From: Gemmatimonadaceae bacterium
GTDB lineage: Bacteria; Gemmatimonadota; Gemmatimonadetes; Gemmatimonadales; Gemmatimonadaceae
Length of the DNA stretch: 64,000 nt
Direction: 5' to 3'
Assembly: GCA_025358925.1 (NCBI GenBank)
Contig: JANYHT010000039.1
Location: 124,001 to 188,000 of the forward strand
Under the pieces are notes generated by a model, which worked only from the letters and a program-made list of their open reading frames with translations, was not told the DNA's origin and did not search any database. Shown one piece after another: positions 53,821 through 63,992 of this stretch (position 1 is its first letter; each line of letters opens with the position of its first letter). A program made the position numbers and the translations under genes.

Positions 53821-55551
53821 TTACGTCGCGGCTCGTTGCTTCTTCGTCACGTTTGTCGCGTTCGTATTCACCATTGCCGCATCGTCCGTCAATCCACGCT
53901 GCAATAGCTCTCGCGCATGCGCGCGACTAATTTCGCGGTCGGCGTCACCGCCAAGCATCCGCGCAATTTCAACGACGCGTGCGTCGTCTGTTACGATCGT
54001 CGTATCGGCGGTGGTCACCGTTCCGATCGCACCTTTGCGCACGACCACGTGATGATGTGCTCGCGCCGCTATTTGCGCGAGATGCGAAATGGCGAGCACT
54101 TGATGATGCCCCGCGACACGTCGCATCAGCGCGCCTACTTGCCACGCCACTGCACCACCAACACCAGCATCGACTTCGTCGAAAACAAGCGTGGGCACCT
54201 GTTGTATCCGCGCGAGTACGGTGCTCAGTGCTAATAGGATGCGCGCCAGCTCGCCGCCTGACGCGATCCGTTGCAACGGTCGCACATCAGTACCCGCATT
54301 GAGCGTACTGAGGAATGCAATCTGCTCGGCGCCATCAGCGGAGACGTGATCGAGGGAAACAAGCGAAACATTGAATATTCCGTCCGGCATTCCAAGTTCT
54401 GGCAACAGTACAGTCACCGCAGCGCCTAACTGTTGCGCACCAGATTCACGTAAGCGCGTGAGCGTTGCTGCCGCCTCCGCCAGCTCGCGCTCTGCTGCAG
54501 CGCGCGCACTGGCGATGGCGTGCAGGTCGAGCGTACCGCCATCAACGAGATCAAGTTCTTCGCGCGCTTGCTGGCCAGTGAGTAAGGCTTCGACGATCGT
54601 GGGTCCATGTTTGCGTAACAACGAGAGCAGCACATCACGACGTGTTTCGAGAGCGCGCAGTCGCATCGGATCTGCCGCAATCGCATCAACGTAATCTTCG
54701 AGTTCGCGCGCAAGTTCGTCGAGCGCGGATACCGCGCTGTCAAACAGCGTCTGCCACCGCGTTGTTGACGGATCGATGCGTGCGAGATGTACGAGCACAC
54801 GCCGCACGAGTGCGAGCTGCCCAAGTGCCGCGTGATCATCGCCAGCAATTGTTCCTGCGGCCTGCGCGCCGAGCAACCGCAGTTCTTCGGCGTTTGCGAG
54901 CCGTCGAATTTCGACATCAAGCAGTTCATCTTCGCCGATTACCGGGTGCGCGTCCTCGATTTCTCGCGCAATAAAGCGCAGGTAGTCGGCACGTTTACTC
55001 GCTTCGACTCGACGCACATCCAGCGCTCGCTCGCGCGCTCGTAGAGCGGCAACCCGATCAAACGCGAGCGCGACGTGCGCAACCTGGGCTTGCGCACCGG
55101 CAAATGCATCGAGCAGCGTGCGCTGATGATCACTGTCGAGCAACTGACGCGAATCGTGTTGGCCGTGCACGCTCACCAATTGCGATCCTATATCAGCCAG
55201 CACCGTTGCGGTGACCGAAGAGCCATTAATCCACGCACGAGATCGACCATTGCTGCCGATCTCGCGTTTGAGTACCAACACGTCATTGTCGACCTCAATG
55301 CCGCGCTCATCTAAGAGTGCGCGAACGTTGACGAGCTGACGGGCATCGAACACGCCCTCGACGGTCGCCTTCTCCGCACCACTCCGAACGCGATCCGATG
55401 CGGCACGTTCACCTAACAGCATGCCGAGGGCGCCCACAATCAACGATTTGCCGGCGCCAGTTTCCCCCGTTAACACGTTCAGCCCCGCGGCCAACGGCAA
55501 CAAGACTGTGTCGATGACTGCAACGTTCCGAATGCGCAGCTCAACAAGCAT
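53821..55551 (-). CDS. recN: DNA repair protein RecN
   Basis: RecN is an SMC-like ATPase that acts early at double-strand breaks. The 576-residue protein has Walker A GLNVLTGETGAGKSLIVGAL near the start, a central coiled region, the ABC signature region RIASGGELARILLAL and Walker B VPTLVFDEVDAGVGG. Length is normal. It is the last gene of the run from zapA and its 3' end faces the barrel-protein gene 10 nt away. Confidence 0.96.
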   Translation of the reverse strand: MLVELRIRNVAVIDTVLLPLAAGLNVLTGETGAGKSLIVGALGMLLGERAASDRVRSGAEKATVEGVFDARQLVNVRALLDERGIEVDNDVLVLKREIGSNGRSRAWINGSSVTATVLADIGSQLVSVHGQHDSRQLLDSDHQRTLLDAFAGAQAQVAHVALAFDRVAALRARERALDVRRVEASKRADYLRFIAREIEDAHPVIGEDELLDVEIRRLANAEELRLLGAQAAGTIAGDDHAALGQLALVRRVLVHLARIDPSTTRWQTLFDSAVSALDELARELEDYVDAIAADPMRLRALETRRDVLLSLLRKHGPTIVEALLTGQQAREELDLVDGGTLDLHAIASARAAAERELAEAAATLTRLRESGAQQLGAAVTVLLPELGMPDGIFNVSLVSLDHVSADGAEQIAFLSTLNAGTDVRPLQRIASGGELARILLALSTVLARIQQVPTLVFDEVDAGVGGAVAWQVGALMRRVAGHHQVLAISHLAQIAARAHHHVVVRKGAIGTVTTADTTIVTDDARVVEIARMLGGDADREISRAHARELLQRGLTDDAAMVNTNATNVTKKQRAAT

Positions 55552-55575
55552 CAGCGTCTCTGCCGCAGCGACTGA

Positions 55576-56445
55576 TTAGGTCGTGTCGCCATCGCGTTCG
55601 GAGAGACCACCCCAACCCAACTTTCGACGGAGTCGATTGAAGAAAGTTGTGCCAGGGAAACGAACAATTTGAACCGGGTTTGGTGCGCGACGGATGACGA
55701 GTGTCTCTCCGGAGGTGAACGTAGTACCGACCTGCCCGTCGATAGTTACCAAAAGCTCCGCAGGCCCATCATCTGCTTGCACCTTCACCACGACTGACGG
55801 CGGCAGTACCAAGGGTCGCATCGCCAGCGTATGCGGCGAGACCGGCGTGAGCACGATGCTCTCAACGGTAGGCACGACGATTGGTCCGCCAGCGGAGAGT
55901 GAATATCCCGTGGAGCCTGTTGGTGTGGAGATTACCAGACCATCGGCGGAGTACGAACCGATCGGCTCGTCGTCCACGAAAACCGAGAAGCGCACGACGC
56001 GCGCAAATCCGCCTTTGTGCAGCACCACATCGTTCAGCGAGAGCCACGCACACCGCTCGACACCGTCACGATCAAGCGCGCTTGAAGACAAAGCCATTCG
56101 TGCGACGGACGTAAACTCTCCGCGCGCAAAACGTCGAACGCCATCTTCAAATTCCTCGCCGCTACAACTCGTTAAAAACCCAAGGCGTCCAAGATTGATC
56201 CCGAGAATCGGTACCGAGTGACCATCGAGAAAACGTGCACCGCGCAGCAGTGTCCCGTCGCCACCCAGCGTGAACAGCGCATCGACCTGCGATGGACGAT
56301 CCAGTCGACCGCCTTCCTCAGCGATGTCCCACAACGCCTCTTCGAACGCGAGCTCGAGCCCCAACTCGGGTGCGATGTCGAGTAGCGTGCCGAGAATTTC
56401 AGGAAGTCCAGCATAGCCGCGATGGCCTATCACGCCGACGCGCAT
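55576..56445 (-). CDS. nadK: NAD kinase
   Basis: NadK makes NADP from NAD. The 289-residue protein starts MRVGVIGHRGYAGLPEIL and has the GGDGT motif in DALFTLGGDGTLLRGARF, SLNDVVLHKGG and TPTGSTGYSLSAGGPIVVP. ATG 56445 shares a base with the dxs stop (TGATG); the frame extends to 56733 but that part lies inside dxs. The dxs-nadK-recN order supports the call. Confidence 0.96.
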   Translation of the reverse strand: MRVGVIGHRGYAGLPEILGTLLDIAPELGLELAFEEALWDIAEEGGRLDRPSQVDALFTLGGDGTLLRGARFLDGHSVPILGINLGRLGFLTSCSGEEFEDGVRRFARGEFTSVARMALSSSALDRDGVERCAWLSLNDVVLHKGGFARVVRFSVFVDDEPIGSYSADGLVISTPTGSTGYSLSAGGPIVVPTVESIVLTPVSPHTLAMRPLVLPPSVVVKVQADDGPAELLVTIDGQVGTTFTSGETLVIRRAPNPVQIVRFPGTTFFNRLRRKLGWGGLSERDGDTT

Positions 56446-58337
56446 CAGCCAGCCATCGCTTCCGATTCGTGCAACGCGCGCACGCGATCGGCAATTCCTG
56501 ACGCGTCGAGACCGAGCGACGCCAACTGTTTCGCGCGCGATGCCGCGTACACAATCCGATCCGGCACGCCATGTGTGGTCACACGGACGCTTGGAGCAAG
56601 CCGTTGAATGATGGCGCTCATGTAGGCACCAAATCCGTTCACTAACGCCCCCTCTTCGACGGTGAGTACCTGTGTATGATCTGCGAGTACGGCGTTCAAC
56701 GTGACTTCGTCGTATGGCTTGAGGAAGCGACAATTCACCACGGTCACATCCAGTCCTTCCACGCGCAACGCGTCTGCGGCGGCGAGCGCCATGTTGACCA
56801 TCGTGCCCACGGCGAGTATCGCGACCTCACGGCCACGTTGCAAAACCTCCCACGTGGCGTACGGCACTGCCGAAATTTTACTCATCTCCGGCACCACGTC
56901 GGGCGCGGCGTCACGCGGGTATCGCAGGCTGAATGGACCCGCCGTGTGTTCAACACCCGCACGCAACAATCCAAGCATCTCCGTCGCGTCTTTCGGCGCG
57001 GTCACCGTCATGCCCGGAATGGTCAACATGTAAGCGATGTCGTACATACCCATATGGGTCTCGCCATCTTCGCCAACAAGTCCTGCACGATCCATCGCAA
57101 ACACAACGGGCAAATGCTGCAAAGCGCAGTCGTGAATGATGTTGTCGAAACCGCGCTGCAGAAACGTGGAATAGATCGTGACGATTGGACGCAACCCGCG
57201 CGTTGCGACGCCCGCCGCAAACGTGACCGCGTGCCCTTCAGCAATGCCGACGTCGAAAAATCTATTAGGATAAGCCTTCGCGAACGCGTTGACGCCAGTG
57301 CCACCTGGCATCGCTGCCGTGATAACCACAACATCAGCCCGCTCAGCGCCTAAGTCCGCCAAACCTTTGCCAAAAATTGCCGTGTACGCGGGATTCGCGG
57401 TTGACGCTTTCAACTGCTTGCCGGTGGCAGGATCATGTCCCGGCGGCAACGCGTGCCATTTTTCGCCGTGTTCGCCAGCGGGAAATCCTTTGCCTTTTTG
57501 CGTGATGACGTGCACCAACCGTGGCGTATTCATGTCGCGCACGGCGCTAAATGTTTCCAGCAACACATCAAGATCATGACCGTCGATCGGTCCGAAATAA
57601 CGAAAGCCGAGTTCTTCAAATAGCACTCCCGGCGTGAGAAAAGACTTTACACTCTCTTCCCACTTTCGCAACAACGTACTCGCACCTTTAAAAGGCCCTG
57701 GTGCGTTGTCGACAATTTCTCCAATCTTCGAGCGAAGGCGATTGTACAACGGGTTGCGTTGAATCGACGTGAGATATTTGTGCATCGCGCCAACATTGGG
57801 CGCGATTGACATCTCGTTATCGTTGAGCACAACAATGATGTCGCGCTCCGAATGCCCCGCGTTATTCAACCCTTCATACGCGAGTCCGCACGAGAGTGCG
57901 CCGTCGCCAAGAATCGCCGCCACCTTGAACTGTTCACCGAGCACGTCACGTCCCGCCGCCATGCCAAGCGCTGCGGATATTGCGGTCGCCGCATGACCGG
58001 CGCCGAACGTGTCGTACGGACTCTCGGAGCGCTTCAGAAACCCAGACAGTCCACCTTCCTGACGAATCGTTTCCATTTCGGCGTTCCGACCTGTCAACAG
58101 CTTGTGCGGATAACCTTGATGTCCGACGTCCCACACGATTTGGTCGCGCGGCGTCTGAAAGACGGTGTGCATCGCAATCGTCAATTCAACGACGCCGAGT
58201 CCGGCGCCAATGTGGCCGCCAGTGCGCGAGCAGACGTCGATCAAACGCGTCCGCATCTCATCGGCGAGTGTACGCAGCTCGTCGCGAGTGAGACCGCGCA
58301 AGTCGGCCGGTGACTGAATTCTTTCGAGGATGGACAT
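56445..58337 (-). CDS. dxs: 1-deoxy-D-xylulose-5-phosphate synthase
   Basis: Dxs condenses pyruvate and glyceraldehyde 3-phosphate, the first MEP-pathway step. The 630-residue transketolase-like enzyme has HQGYPHKLLTGRN, the ThDP motif ILGDGALSCGLAYEGLNNAGH...NDNEMSIAPNVG, GPIDGHDL and the second-domain acid in VGIAEGHAVTFAAG. ATG 58337 is preferred to TTG 58343. ispA immediately upstream uses the downstream products of this pathway. Confidence 0.97.
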   Translation of the reverse strand: MSILERIQSPADLRGLTRDELRTLADEMRTRLIDVCSRTGGHIGAGLGVVELTIAMHTVFQTPRDQIVWDVGHQGYPHKLLTGRNAEMETIRQEGGLSGFLKRSESPYDTFGAGHAATAISAALGMAAGRDVLGEQFKVAAILGDGALSCGLAYEGLNNAGHSERDIIVVLNDNEMSIAPNVGAMHKYLTSIQRNPLYNRLRSKIGEIVDNAPGPFKGASTLLRKWEESVKSFLTPGVLFEELGFRYFGPIDGHDLDVLLETFSAVRDMNTPRLVHVITQKGKGFPAGEHGEKWHALPPGHDPATGKQLKASTANPAYTAIFGKGLADLGAERADVVVITAAMPGGTGVNAFAKAYPNRFFDVGIAEGHAVTFAAGVATRGLRPIVTIYSTFLQRGFDNIIHDCALQHLPVVFAMDRAGLVGEDGETHMGMYDIAYMLTIPGMTVTAPKDATEMLGLLRAGVEHTAGPFSLRYPRDAAPDVVPEMSKISAVPYATWEVLQRGREVAILAVGTMVNMALAAADALRVEGLDVTVVNCRFLKPYDEVTLNAVLADHTQVLTVEEGALVNGFGAYMSAIIQRLAPSVRVTTHGVPDRIVYAASRAKQLASLGLDASGIADRVRALHESEAMAG

Positions 58338-58376
58338 GATCAAGGCTGATGTGACGACGCGGGACGCACCGCGAGG

Positions 58377-59291
58377 CTAAGAACGACGTTCGACGATAAA
58401 ACGCGCCAGCTGTTCGAGAGTTGCTGTGAGCAATCCCTCCTCCGCAAGCGCGGCACATCCGTCCTCGACTAACGCAACGGCGCGCTCAACGGCTCCTTCC
58501 ACCCCGAGCAGCGCCGGATATGTACTCTTGTTGAGATCAAGATCCCGTCCCGCAGTCTTTCCAAGCTGGTCCGTCGTCGCAGTGATGTCGAGCACGTCGT
58601 CAGCGATCTGAAAGGCCAGTCCGATCGCCGCGCCATACCGCGCCAGCGCCAACCGCCGCGCCTCATTCGCACGAGCCGCACGCGCGCCTAAGGACACAGC
58701 GGCCATGATCAAGGCCCCCGTCTTCAATCGATGCACTCGCTCCAGCGCGTCAAGCGTGAGATGTACGCCCTCGGCCTCCAAGTCGAGCAGCTGGCCACCA
58801 ATCATCCCGCCTCCACCTGAGGCATTCATAAGATCGCGAACGATCGCCGCCGCTTCGTCGTCAGGCAAGCCAAGCGCCTTGGCCGCATGCCACGCGCTGC
58901 GCGCTGCTAGCGGTACCATGGTCAAGCCCGCGGCCGTCGCGACGGGCACACCATACACGCGATGTACCGTGGGTCGTCCACGTCGAACATCATCATCGTC
59001 CATGCACGGCAAATCATCGTGAACGAGTGAGTACGCGTGCACGACCTCGACCGATGCCGCAAGTTCGCGCGCGTCGCCGGATCCGCCACACGCGCGATAC
59101 GCCTCCAAGAGCAGAATCGCGCGCAGTCGCTTGCCTTCCCCGAGCAGCGAGTAGCGAATCGCTTCCGCGATGAGCGGAGCAATATCAGACAGCCAACGCA
59201 CGCAAAACACATCGAGCGCTTGCTGTACCGCAACACGCTCGCTCGCGAACGACGACGCGGAGAGATTCGATACCGAATCCGTCGTGGACAC
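58377..59291 (-). CDS. ispA: (2E,6E)-farnesyl/geranylgeranyl diphosphate synthase
   Basis: This 304-residue trans-prenyltransferase supplies farnesyl (possibly geranylgeranyl) diphosphate. First Asp-rich motif: LVHDDLPCMDDDD (DDxxxxD form), second: FQIADDVLDI, with GEGKRLRAILLL and GGQLLDLEAEG between. The wide first motif is typical of short-chain bacterial IspA. It lies between xseB and dxs, the classic xseB-ispA-dxs order. Confidence 0.95.
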   Translation of the reverse strand: MSTTDSVSNLSASSFASERVAVQQALDVFCVRWLSDIAPLIAEAIRYSLLGEGKRLRAILLLEAYRACGGSGDARELAASVEVVHAYSLVHDDLPCMDDDDVRRGRPTVHRVYGVPVATAAGLTMVPLAARSAWHAAKALGLPDDEAAAIVRDLMNASGGGGMIGGQLLDLEAEGVHLTLDALERVHRLKTGALIMAAVSLGARAARANEARRLALARYGAAIGLAFQIADDVLDITATTDQLGKTAGRDLDLNKSTYPALLGVEGAVERAVALVEDGCAALAEEGLLTATLEQLARFIVERRS

Positions 59292-59299
59292 GATGGCGC

Positions 59300-59512
59300 C
59301 TAGCTCCCAAGCTCACTGACGGAGAACGAACCGTCAGCGGCTTCCACCAACTGTTGTACACGCGCGTCGACGTGCCGCAGCGCACCACTTGCACTGCGCA
59401 GGTGTGTGATGCCTTCCTCAAAAAGGGTGAGCGCTCGCTCCAAATCCACGTCGCTCCGCTCAAGTTCTCGCACGATCGCTTCGAGGCGCTGCAGATTCTC
59501 TTCAAACGTCAT
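59300..59512 (-). CDS. xseB: Exodeoxyribonuclease VII small subunit
   Basis: The 70-residue helical-hairpin protein begins TFEENLQRLEAIVRELERSDVDLERALTLFEEG, the typical XseB signature. Several copies bind the large subunit XseA encoded just upstream. Its ATG overlaps the xseA stop (ATGA). Confidence 0.95.
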   Translation of the reverse strand: MTFEENLQRLEAIVRELERSDVDLERALTLFEEGITHLRSASGALRHVDARVQQLVEAADGSFSVSELGS

Positions 59513-60741
59513 GCGCCCTCCTCTACTGAAATCGTTGGAATTCCGTCGGGTAGATTGCGACTCTCACCCGCAACAGCATTGACGATGCCGTCTCTCACCC
59601 AGAGCTCGAATGGCGTGTCGCGCGTAAACTGCGCCCGCCCGCTCAAGGTAAGGCCCGCTGACGTCCGCGCCACCGCAAAACCTCGCGCCAACGTGGCGAG
59701 CGGAGACAACGCATCCAGTCGCCCCGCCGTCGCCTCCAATCGAGAACGGCGTCGTTCCACAGCGCGTTCCACTGCCAGTGACAATCGCTTCCGCACTTGC
59801 GACAGCGCCGATGTGGCACGCTCTTCCCGGCGACGTGCTGCCGACGCCAATCTCGTGCTCAGCGACGCCACTCGCGCAATCACATCCTTCCGCGAGGGCA
59901 CCGCAAGTTCAGCCGCCGCCGACGGGGTGGCCGCTCGCACGTCGGCGACAAGATCGCAGATCGTGAAATCCACCTCATGTCCGACCGCCGATATTGTGGG
60001 AATGCTACACGCGGCCAATGCGCGCACCACCCGTTCATCGTTGAACGCCCACAAGTCCTCCCGCGACCCACCGCCTCGTCCGATGATCAGCACATCCGCG
60101 TCATGCCATCGTTCCAATTGCGCGAGCGCGGCGATGAGGGATTCGGGTGCACCCTCGCCCTGAACCTTGGCGGCGATAACCACAATCTCCACATCCGCAC
60201 TGCGCGCACGCGCCACCGTGATGATGTCATGCATGGCTGCACCATCGGGACTGGTGATGATGGCAATGCGACGTGGAAATACCGGTAACGCGCGCTTCCG
60301 CGCGGGATCGAGCAGGCCATCGTTTTCCAATCGAAGCCGCGTACGCTCAAGCGCCTTCTGCCACAGTCCATCACCCTCGGCCTCAATCGCTTTCACCGAA
60401 AATTGGAGATCACCACGCACCGGCCAGACGGTCATCTGGCCCAGGGCGAGCACCTGCATCCCATCGTCTGGAGGAGCCGGGATACGACGTTGCTGCGAAC
60501 TCCACACCACGCAGCGCACCTGCGCTTCTGCGTCACGCAACGCGAAATACCAGTGACCATTCCGATGCGCCTTGAAGTCGGTGATCTCGCCGCGCACCCA
60601 TAGCGGCGGGAACGCGCCTTCGATCAAATCTTTCGCGGCCGACGTGAGCATGTGCACCGCAATCGCCGCATCGGGCGCGCTGCCCGGCGCGCTATCCAAG
60701 CGTGGTGGTGGACCATACGCGTTTGTTCGACGATCAGCCAT
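59509..60741 (-). CDS. xseA: Exodeoxyribonuclease VII large subunit
   Basis: XseA degrades single-stranded DNA from both ends. The 410-residue protein has an OB-fold N domain (LWVRGEITDFKAHRNGHWYFALRD), the catalytic domain with PRRIAIITSPDGAAMHDI and RGGGSREDLWAFNDE, TISAVGHEVDFTICDLVAD, and the C-terminal helical arm. Length is slightly short of E. coli's. Stop overlaps xseB by 4 nt. Confidence 0.96.
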   Translation of the reverse strand: MADRRTNAYGPPPRLDSAPGSAPDAAIAVHMLTSAAKDLIEGAFPPLWVRGEITDFKAHRNGHWYFALRDAEAQVRCVVWSSQQRRIPAPPDDGMQVLALGQMTVWPVRGDLQFSVKAIEAEGDGLWQKALERTRLRLENDGLLDPARKRALPVFPRRIAIITSPDGAAMHDIITVARARSADVEIVVIAAKVQGEGAPESLIAALAQLERWHDADVLIIGRGGGSREDLWAFNDERVVRALAACSIPTISAVGHEVDFTICDLVADVRAATPSAAAELAVPSRKDVIARVASLSTRLASAARRREERATSALSQVRKRLSLAVERAVERRRSRLEATAGRLDALSPLATLARGFAVARTSAGLTLSGRAQFTRDTPFELWVRDGIVNAVAGESRNLPDGIPTISVEEGA

Positions 60742-60749
60742 CGCCCGAT

Positions 60750-61634
60750 TCAGTGCAGCGAGCGTTCGGCAGCGCGAACGGTATTTTTGAGTAACATGGC
60801 GATGGTCATCGGGCCAACGCCGCCCGGCACTGGCGTGATTCTAGACGCGACCTTTACGGCGCTCGCGAAATGCACATCGCCACACAGACGAGTGCCTTGT
60901 GCGCGAGTGGCGTCGGGCACGCGATTCATCCCCACGTCGATCACCACGGCGCCCGGTTTGATCATGTCACCCGTGATCATCTCTGCGCGGCCCGCTGCGA
61001 CGATGAGAATGTCGGCGCGACGCGTATGCGCCGACAAATCTCGAGTGCGGCTGTGACACACCGTCACGGTTGCATCCGCATGCGACCGACCTTGCATGAG
61101 TAACGCCGCCATCGGTTTTCCGACAATGTTACTTCGACCAATGATGACCGCCTCCGCACCACGCGTTTGCACGCCACTACGCACCAACAACTCAATCACT
61201 CCGGCTGGCGTGCACGACACAAAACCGTCGGTGTGGCCAATGAGCAATTTCCCGACATTAATTGGATGGAATCCATCCACGTCTTTGCGTGGATGAATGT
61301 GTCGAATGACGGTGTCTGGATCGATCTGCGACGGCAAGGGCATCTGCACGAGAATACCGTGTACCGTGCTGTCGGCGTTAAGCTGTTCGACGACGGCGAG
61401 TAGCGCAGCCTGCGATGTGGTCGCAGGCAAGCGGATCGTTGCACCGGACATCCCAGCCGAACGTGACGCTTTCTCTTTGCCACTGACGTATGTCGCGCTT
61501 GCGGCATCGTCACCAACCAGCACAACTGTCAAGCCCGGGACAACGCCCCGTGTCGTGAGGTCGGCGACGTCGCGCGCGACTTCAGCGTGAATCACTGCAG
61601 CGATTGCTTTGCCGTCAATAAGCTCAGCGAGCAA
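60750..61634 (-). CDS. folD: Bifunctional methylenetetrahydrofolate dehydrogenase/cyclohydrolase
   Basis: FolD interconverts 5,10-methylene-THF and 10-formyl-THF. The 294-residue protein has the catalytic lysine in [51 protein letters not shown] and the C-terminal [15 protein letters not shown]. The start is TTG 61634, 11 nt inside the end of rny; no other start fits the conserved N terminus. Confidence 0.96.
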   Translation of the reverse strand: MLAELIDGKAIAAVIHAEVARDVADLTTRGVVPGLTVVLVGDDAASATYVSGKEKASRSAGMSGATIRLPATTSQAALLAVVEQLNADSTVHGILVQMPLPSQIDPDTVIRHIHPRKDVDGFHPINVGKLLIGHTDGFVSCTPAGVIELLVRSGVQTRGAEAVIIGRSNIVGKPMAALLMQGRSHADATVTVCHSRTRDLSAHTRRADILIVAAGRAEMITGDMIKPGAVVIDVGMNRVPDATRAQGTRLCGDVHFASAVKVASRITPVPGGVGPMTIAMLLKNTVRAAERSLH

Positions 61635-63213
61635 AGTCTACCGCTCGACTCTCACGAATCACAACGACCTTAATTTGCCCCGGATATTGCAGCTCGGATT
61701 CTATTCGACGAGCGATCTCTTCCGACAGTGTTGTCATGCGCGCGTCGTCCACTTGTTCCGGCGTGACTACCACGCGCACCTCACGTCCCGCCTGAATCGC
61801 AAACACGCGCTCAACACCGCGATAACTCGAGGCAATCTTTTCAAGTCCCTCAAGGCGTTTGACGTACGTCTCGAACGCTTCGCGCCGCGCACCGGGACGC
61901 GAGCCGGAAATCGAGTCAGCCGCTTGAACCAGCACCGACACTTCGCTCTCGTGCGGCACGTCATCGTGGTGCGCGGCAATGCAATTCACCACGAGTGGGT
62001 TTTCCCCGTACTTCGTCGCAACCTCAACGCCGAGTTGCACATGCGTTCCTTCATGCTCGTGCGTCAATACTTTCCCGACATCGTGCAGGATCGCACCGCG
62101 CTTCGCGAGCGCAACATCGAGTCCAAGTTCTGCCGCCATCATACCGGCGAGCCACGCAACTTCTTTCGAGTGATTGAGAATGTTTTGTCCATAACTGGTG
62201 CGCCACCGCATACGTCCAATCAGCTTGATGAGCTCGGGATGCAACCCGACCACACCAACTTCGTACGCCGCTTGCTCACCCGTTTCAACGATCATCACCT
62301 CGACTTCTTTGCGCGCCTTGGCCACAACCTCTTCAATGCGGCCTGGATGGATTCGCCCGTCACTCACCAATTTCTCGAGCGCAAGGCGCGCCGTTTCGCG
62401 GCGCACCGGATCGAAACACGACACCACCACCGTGTCGGGCGTGTCGTCAATAATGACGTCCACGCCGGTCGCGAGTTCAAACGCGCGAATATTGCGACCT
62501 TCGCGACCAATGATACGCCCCTTCATCTCGTCGTTCGGCAGCGAGACGGCCGAGACTGTCGTTTCGGCCGTAGTTTCTGCGGCAACACGCTGTACAGCGA
62601 GCGCAACGATTTTCTTCGCTTCGCGCTCGGCGTTGCGCTTCGCGCTCTCGCGTATTTCTCGGAGCCGGGACGCTGCGTCGGCGAGTGCCGCATCCTCCAT
62701 GCGCCGCATCAGCTCCGTCTTCGCTGATTCGGCAGACAGCCCCGCCAATTGTTCGAGCCGGCGTCGCTCTTCCTCAACGAGGCGCGTGAGTTCGGTTTCC
62801 CGATCGTTGGAACGAAGTTCGCGCTTGCCAACGTCACCCAATCGACGCTGCATTTCGGTCTCGCGTCCCTCGAGTGATTCACGCGCCCGATCCAGCAATC
62901 CTTCACGTTCGAGCACGCGCTTCTCCTCGCGTTCGACGTCCCCGCGACGCTGCCGCATCTCTTGCTCGATGCCTTCGCGCAATTGCAAGATTTCTTCTTT
63001 ACCCGCCACGACGGCGCCTTTGCGCAACGTCTCAACTTCACGGCGCGCCTCATCCACAAGGCGAACCGCCATCTCTTCGCCCGTCGCCTTCGCTCGGCGT
63101 TGTTCGGCGACTTCTTCCTTTCGTCCCGATCGTCGTCCAACCGCGTGCCACACGACAGACGAGATCAGTCCCAGCGCGCCAGTGATGAGCGCGGCGAGGA
63201 GAGAATCTCCCAT
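61624..63213 (-). CDS. rny: Ribonuclease Y
   Basis: RNase Y is a membrane-anchored endoribonuclease that starts mRNA decay. The 529-residue protein has an N-terminal membrane helix ([20 protein letters not shown]), a long Glu/Arg-rich coiled coil (about 30-190), a KH domain ([28 protein letters not shown]) and an HD domain ([22 protein letters not shown]). It overlaps folD. The 204-nt upstream region is structured and may hold an RNA gene. Confidence 0.97.
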   Translation of the reverse strand: MGDSLLAALITGALGLISSVVWHAVGRRSGRKEEVAEQRRAKATGEEMAVRLVDEARREVETLRKGAVVAGKEEILQLREGIEQEMRQRRGDVEREEKRVLEREGLLDRARESLEGRETEMQRRLGDVGKRELRSNDRETELTRLVEEERRRLEQLAGLSAESAKTELMRRMEDAALADAASRLREIRESAKRNAEREAKKIVALAVQRVAAETTAETTVSAVSLPNDEMKGRIIGREGRNIRAFELATGVDVIIDDTPDTVVVSCFDPVRRETARLALEKLVSDGRIHPGRIEEVVAKARKEVEVMIVETGEQAAYEVGVVGLHPELIKLIGRMRWRTSYGQNILNHSKEVAWLAGMMAAELGLDVALAKRGAILHDVGKVLTHEHEGTHVQLGVEVATKYGENPLVVNCIAAHHDDVPHESEVSVLVQAADSISGSRPGARREAFETYVKRLEGLEKIASSYRGVERVFAIQAGREVRVVVTPEQVDDARMTTLSEEIARRIESELQYPGQIKVVVIRESRAVDFAR

Positions 63214-63236
63214 GGGGATCTATGCTCCACCGCGTC

Positions 63237-63411
63237 GGGGCGCGGATTCGTTGTGCGTTAAAAACACACCGGCGCTATCAGAGCCTCGATACATCGCAAA
63301 AACCAACGCGTTGTACCGGTAGCGGCACCCGCTGCGCCTTACAGCGTGAACGTACGGAAATGCTTGTCACGCCGCAACCTGCACCCTCTGCTGACAATCA
63401 TGCTGCGCCCC
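63237..63411 (-). ncRNA. Candidate 6S RNA (or structured rny leader)
   Basis: The gap between zapA and rny is 204 nt with no coding frame. On the - strand, GGGGCGC (63411-63405) pairs perfectly with GCGCCCC (63243-63237), spanning 175 nt. After a symmetric 7x7 internal loop, TTGT pairs with ACAA, and an inner GCGTGA/TCACGC hairpin follows. Size, end-pairing, large internal loops and position beside zapA (6S RNA often adjoins zapA and, in some phyla, lies between zapA and rny) agree with 6S RNA. I could not confirm the conserved 6S bubble sequence, and no terminator follows. Confidence 0.35.
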
Positions 63412-63417
63412 ATTCCT

Positions 63418-63726
63418 TTAACCGACGGCAGCGTCATCTCCCCGTTTCGCCGGTGGAAGCAACGGACGGATATCAGTGGCCAACTGCCGAATTTCACCTG
63501 CCAATGACGACGTCGCCGAGCGCTCGCGAAACAGCTCGTCCGTGATCTGCAGCGCTGCAAGAATCGCAGCTTTCTGCGTTTCCATTGATACTCCAGCTGC
63601 CAAGATGGCGCGAATGGTCCGGTCGACATGCTCGGCCACCGCTTGCGTGTGCTCGGCGGTCTCGTCGGTTCGCAGGGTGTACTCCTCACCGACAATACGC
63701 ACTCGGACCACACTCTTGCTTTCCAT
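63418..63726 (-). CDS. zapA: Cell division protein ZapA
   Basis: ZapA bundles FtsZ filaments at the Z ring. The 102-residue product has the N-terminal VVRVRIVGEEYTLRTDETAEHTQAVAEHVDRTIRAI, typical of ZapA, followed by a helix (AAILAALQITDELFRERS). ATG 63726 shares a base with the upstream stop (TGATG); GTG 63729 is also possible. It is followed by the structured zapA-rny interval. Confidence 0.9.
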   Translation of the reverse strand: MESKSVVRVRIVGEEYTLRTDETAEHTQAVAEHVDRTIRAILAAGVSMETQKAAILAALQITDELFRERSATSSLAGEIRQLATDIRPLLPPAKRGDDAAVG

Positions 63727-63992
63727 CACCGTTCTGCCCCGGCGGTCATCTGTTGACGGAGGAAACGCACCCGTTCGACCATTTGCGCTGTGCGATCACG
63801 AGCCTCGGCCAGCCGCGCGCGCAATCGCGCATTCTCTGCTAAGAGCGCCGTCTCCACAGGCGACGCCTCACCTTTTGCAATGGCGGCGGCCGCCGCGGCA
63901 CTCGCCACATCAGCGGCTCGACGCTCGGCCAACATCGCTTCCGCCAAATCTCGCGCGAGCGTCATGCGTTGCACGGCGTCCTTGAGCGCCAT
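63726..63992 (-). CDS. Coiled-coil protein, ZapB-like
   Basis: The 88-residue product is almost entirely alpha-helical: MALKDAVQRMTLARDLAEAML, an Ala-rich stretch, then heptads ALLAENARLRARLAEARDRTAQMVERVRFLRQQ. ZapB-like coiled coils often precede zapA, so a divisome role is inferred. The gene may be complete, because an upstream out-of-frame TGA (63996-63994) could be the stop of the preceding gene outside the window. Confidence 0.6.
   Translation of the reverse strand: MALKDAVQRMTLARDLAEAMLAERRAADVASAAAAAAIAKGEASPVETALLAENARLRARLAEARDRTAQMVERVRFLRQQMTAGAER

Noticed and set aside
56446-56733. 96-codon N-terminal extension of nadK
   Set aside because: It lies inside dxs; NadK begins at MRVGVIGH, sharing a base with the dxs stop.
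61609-63322. Two long + strand frames (372 and 374 codons) opposite rny
   Set aside because: They are antisense to the RNase Y coiled coil and HD domain. Ser/Arg-rich shadow composition, no motif or Shine-Dalgarno.
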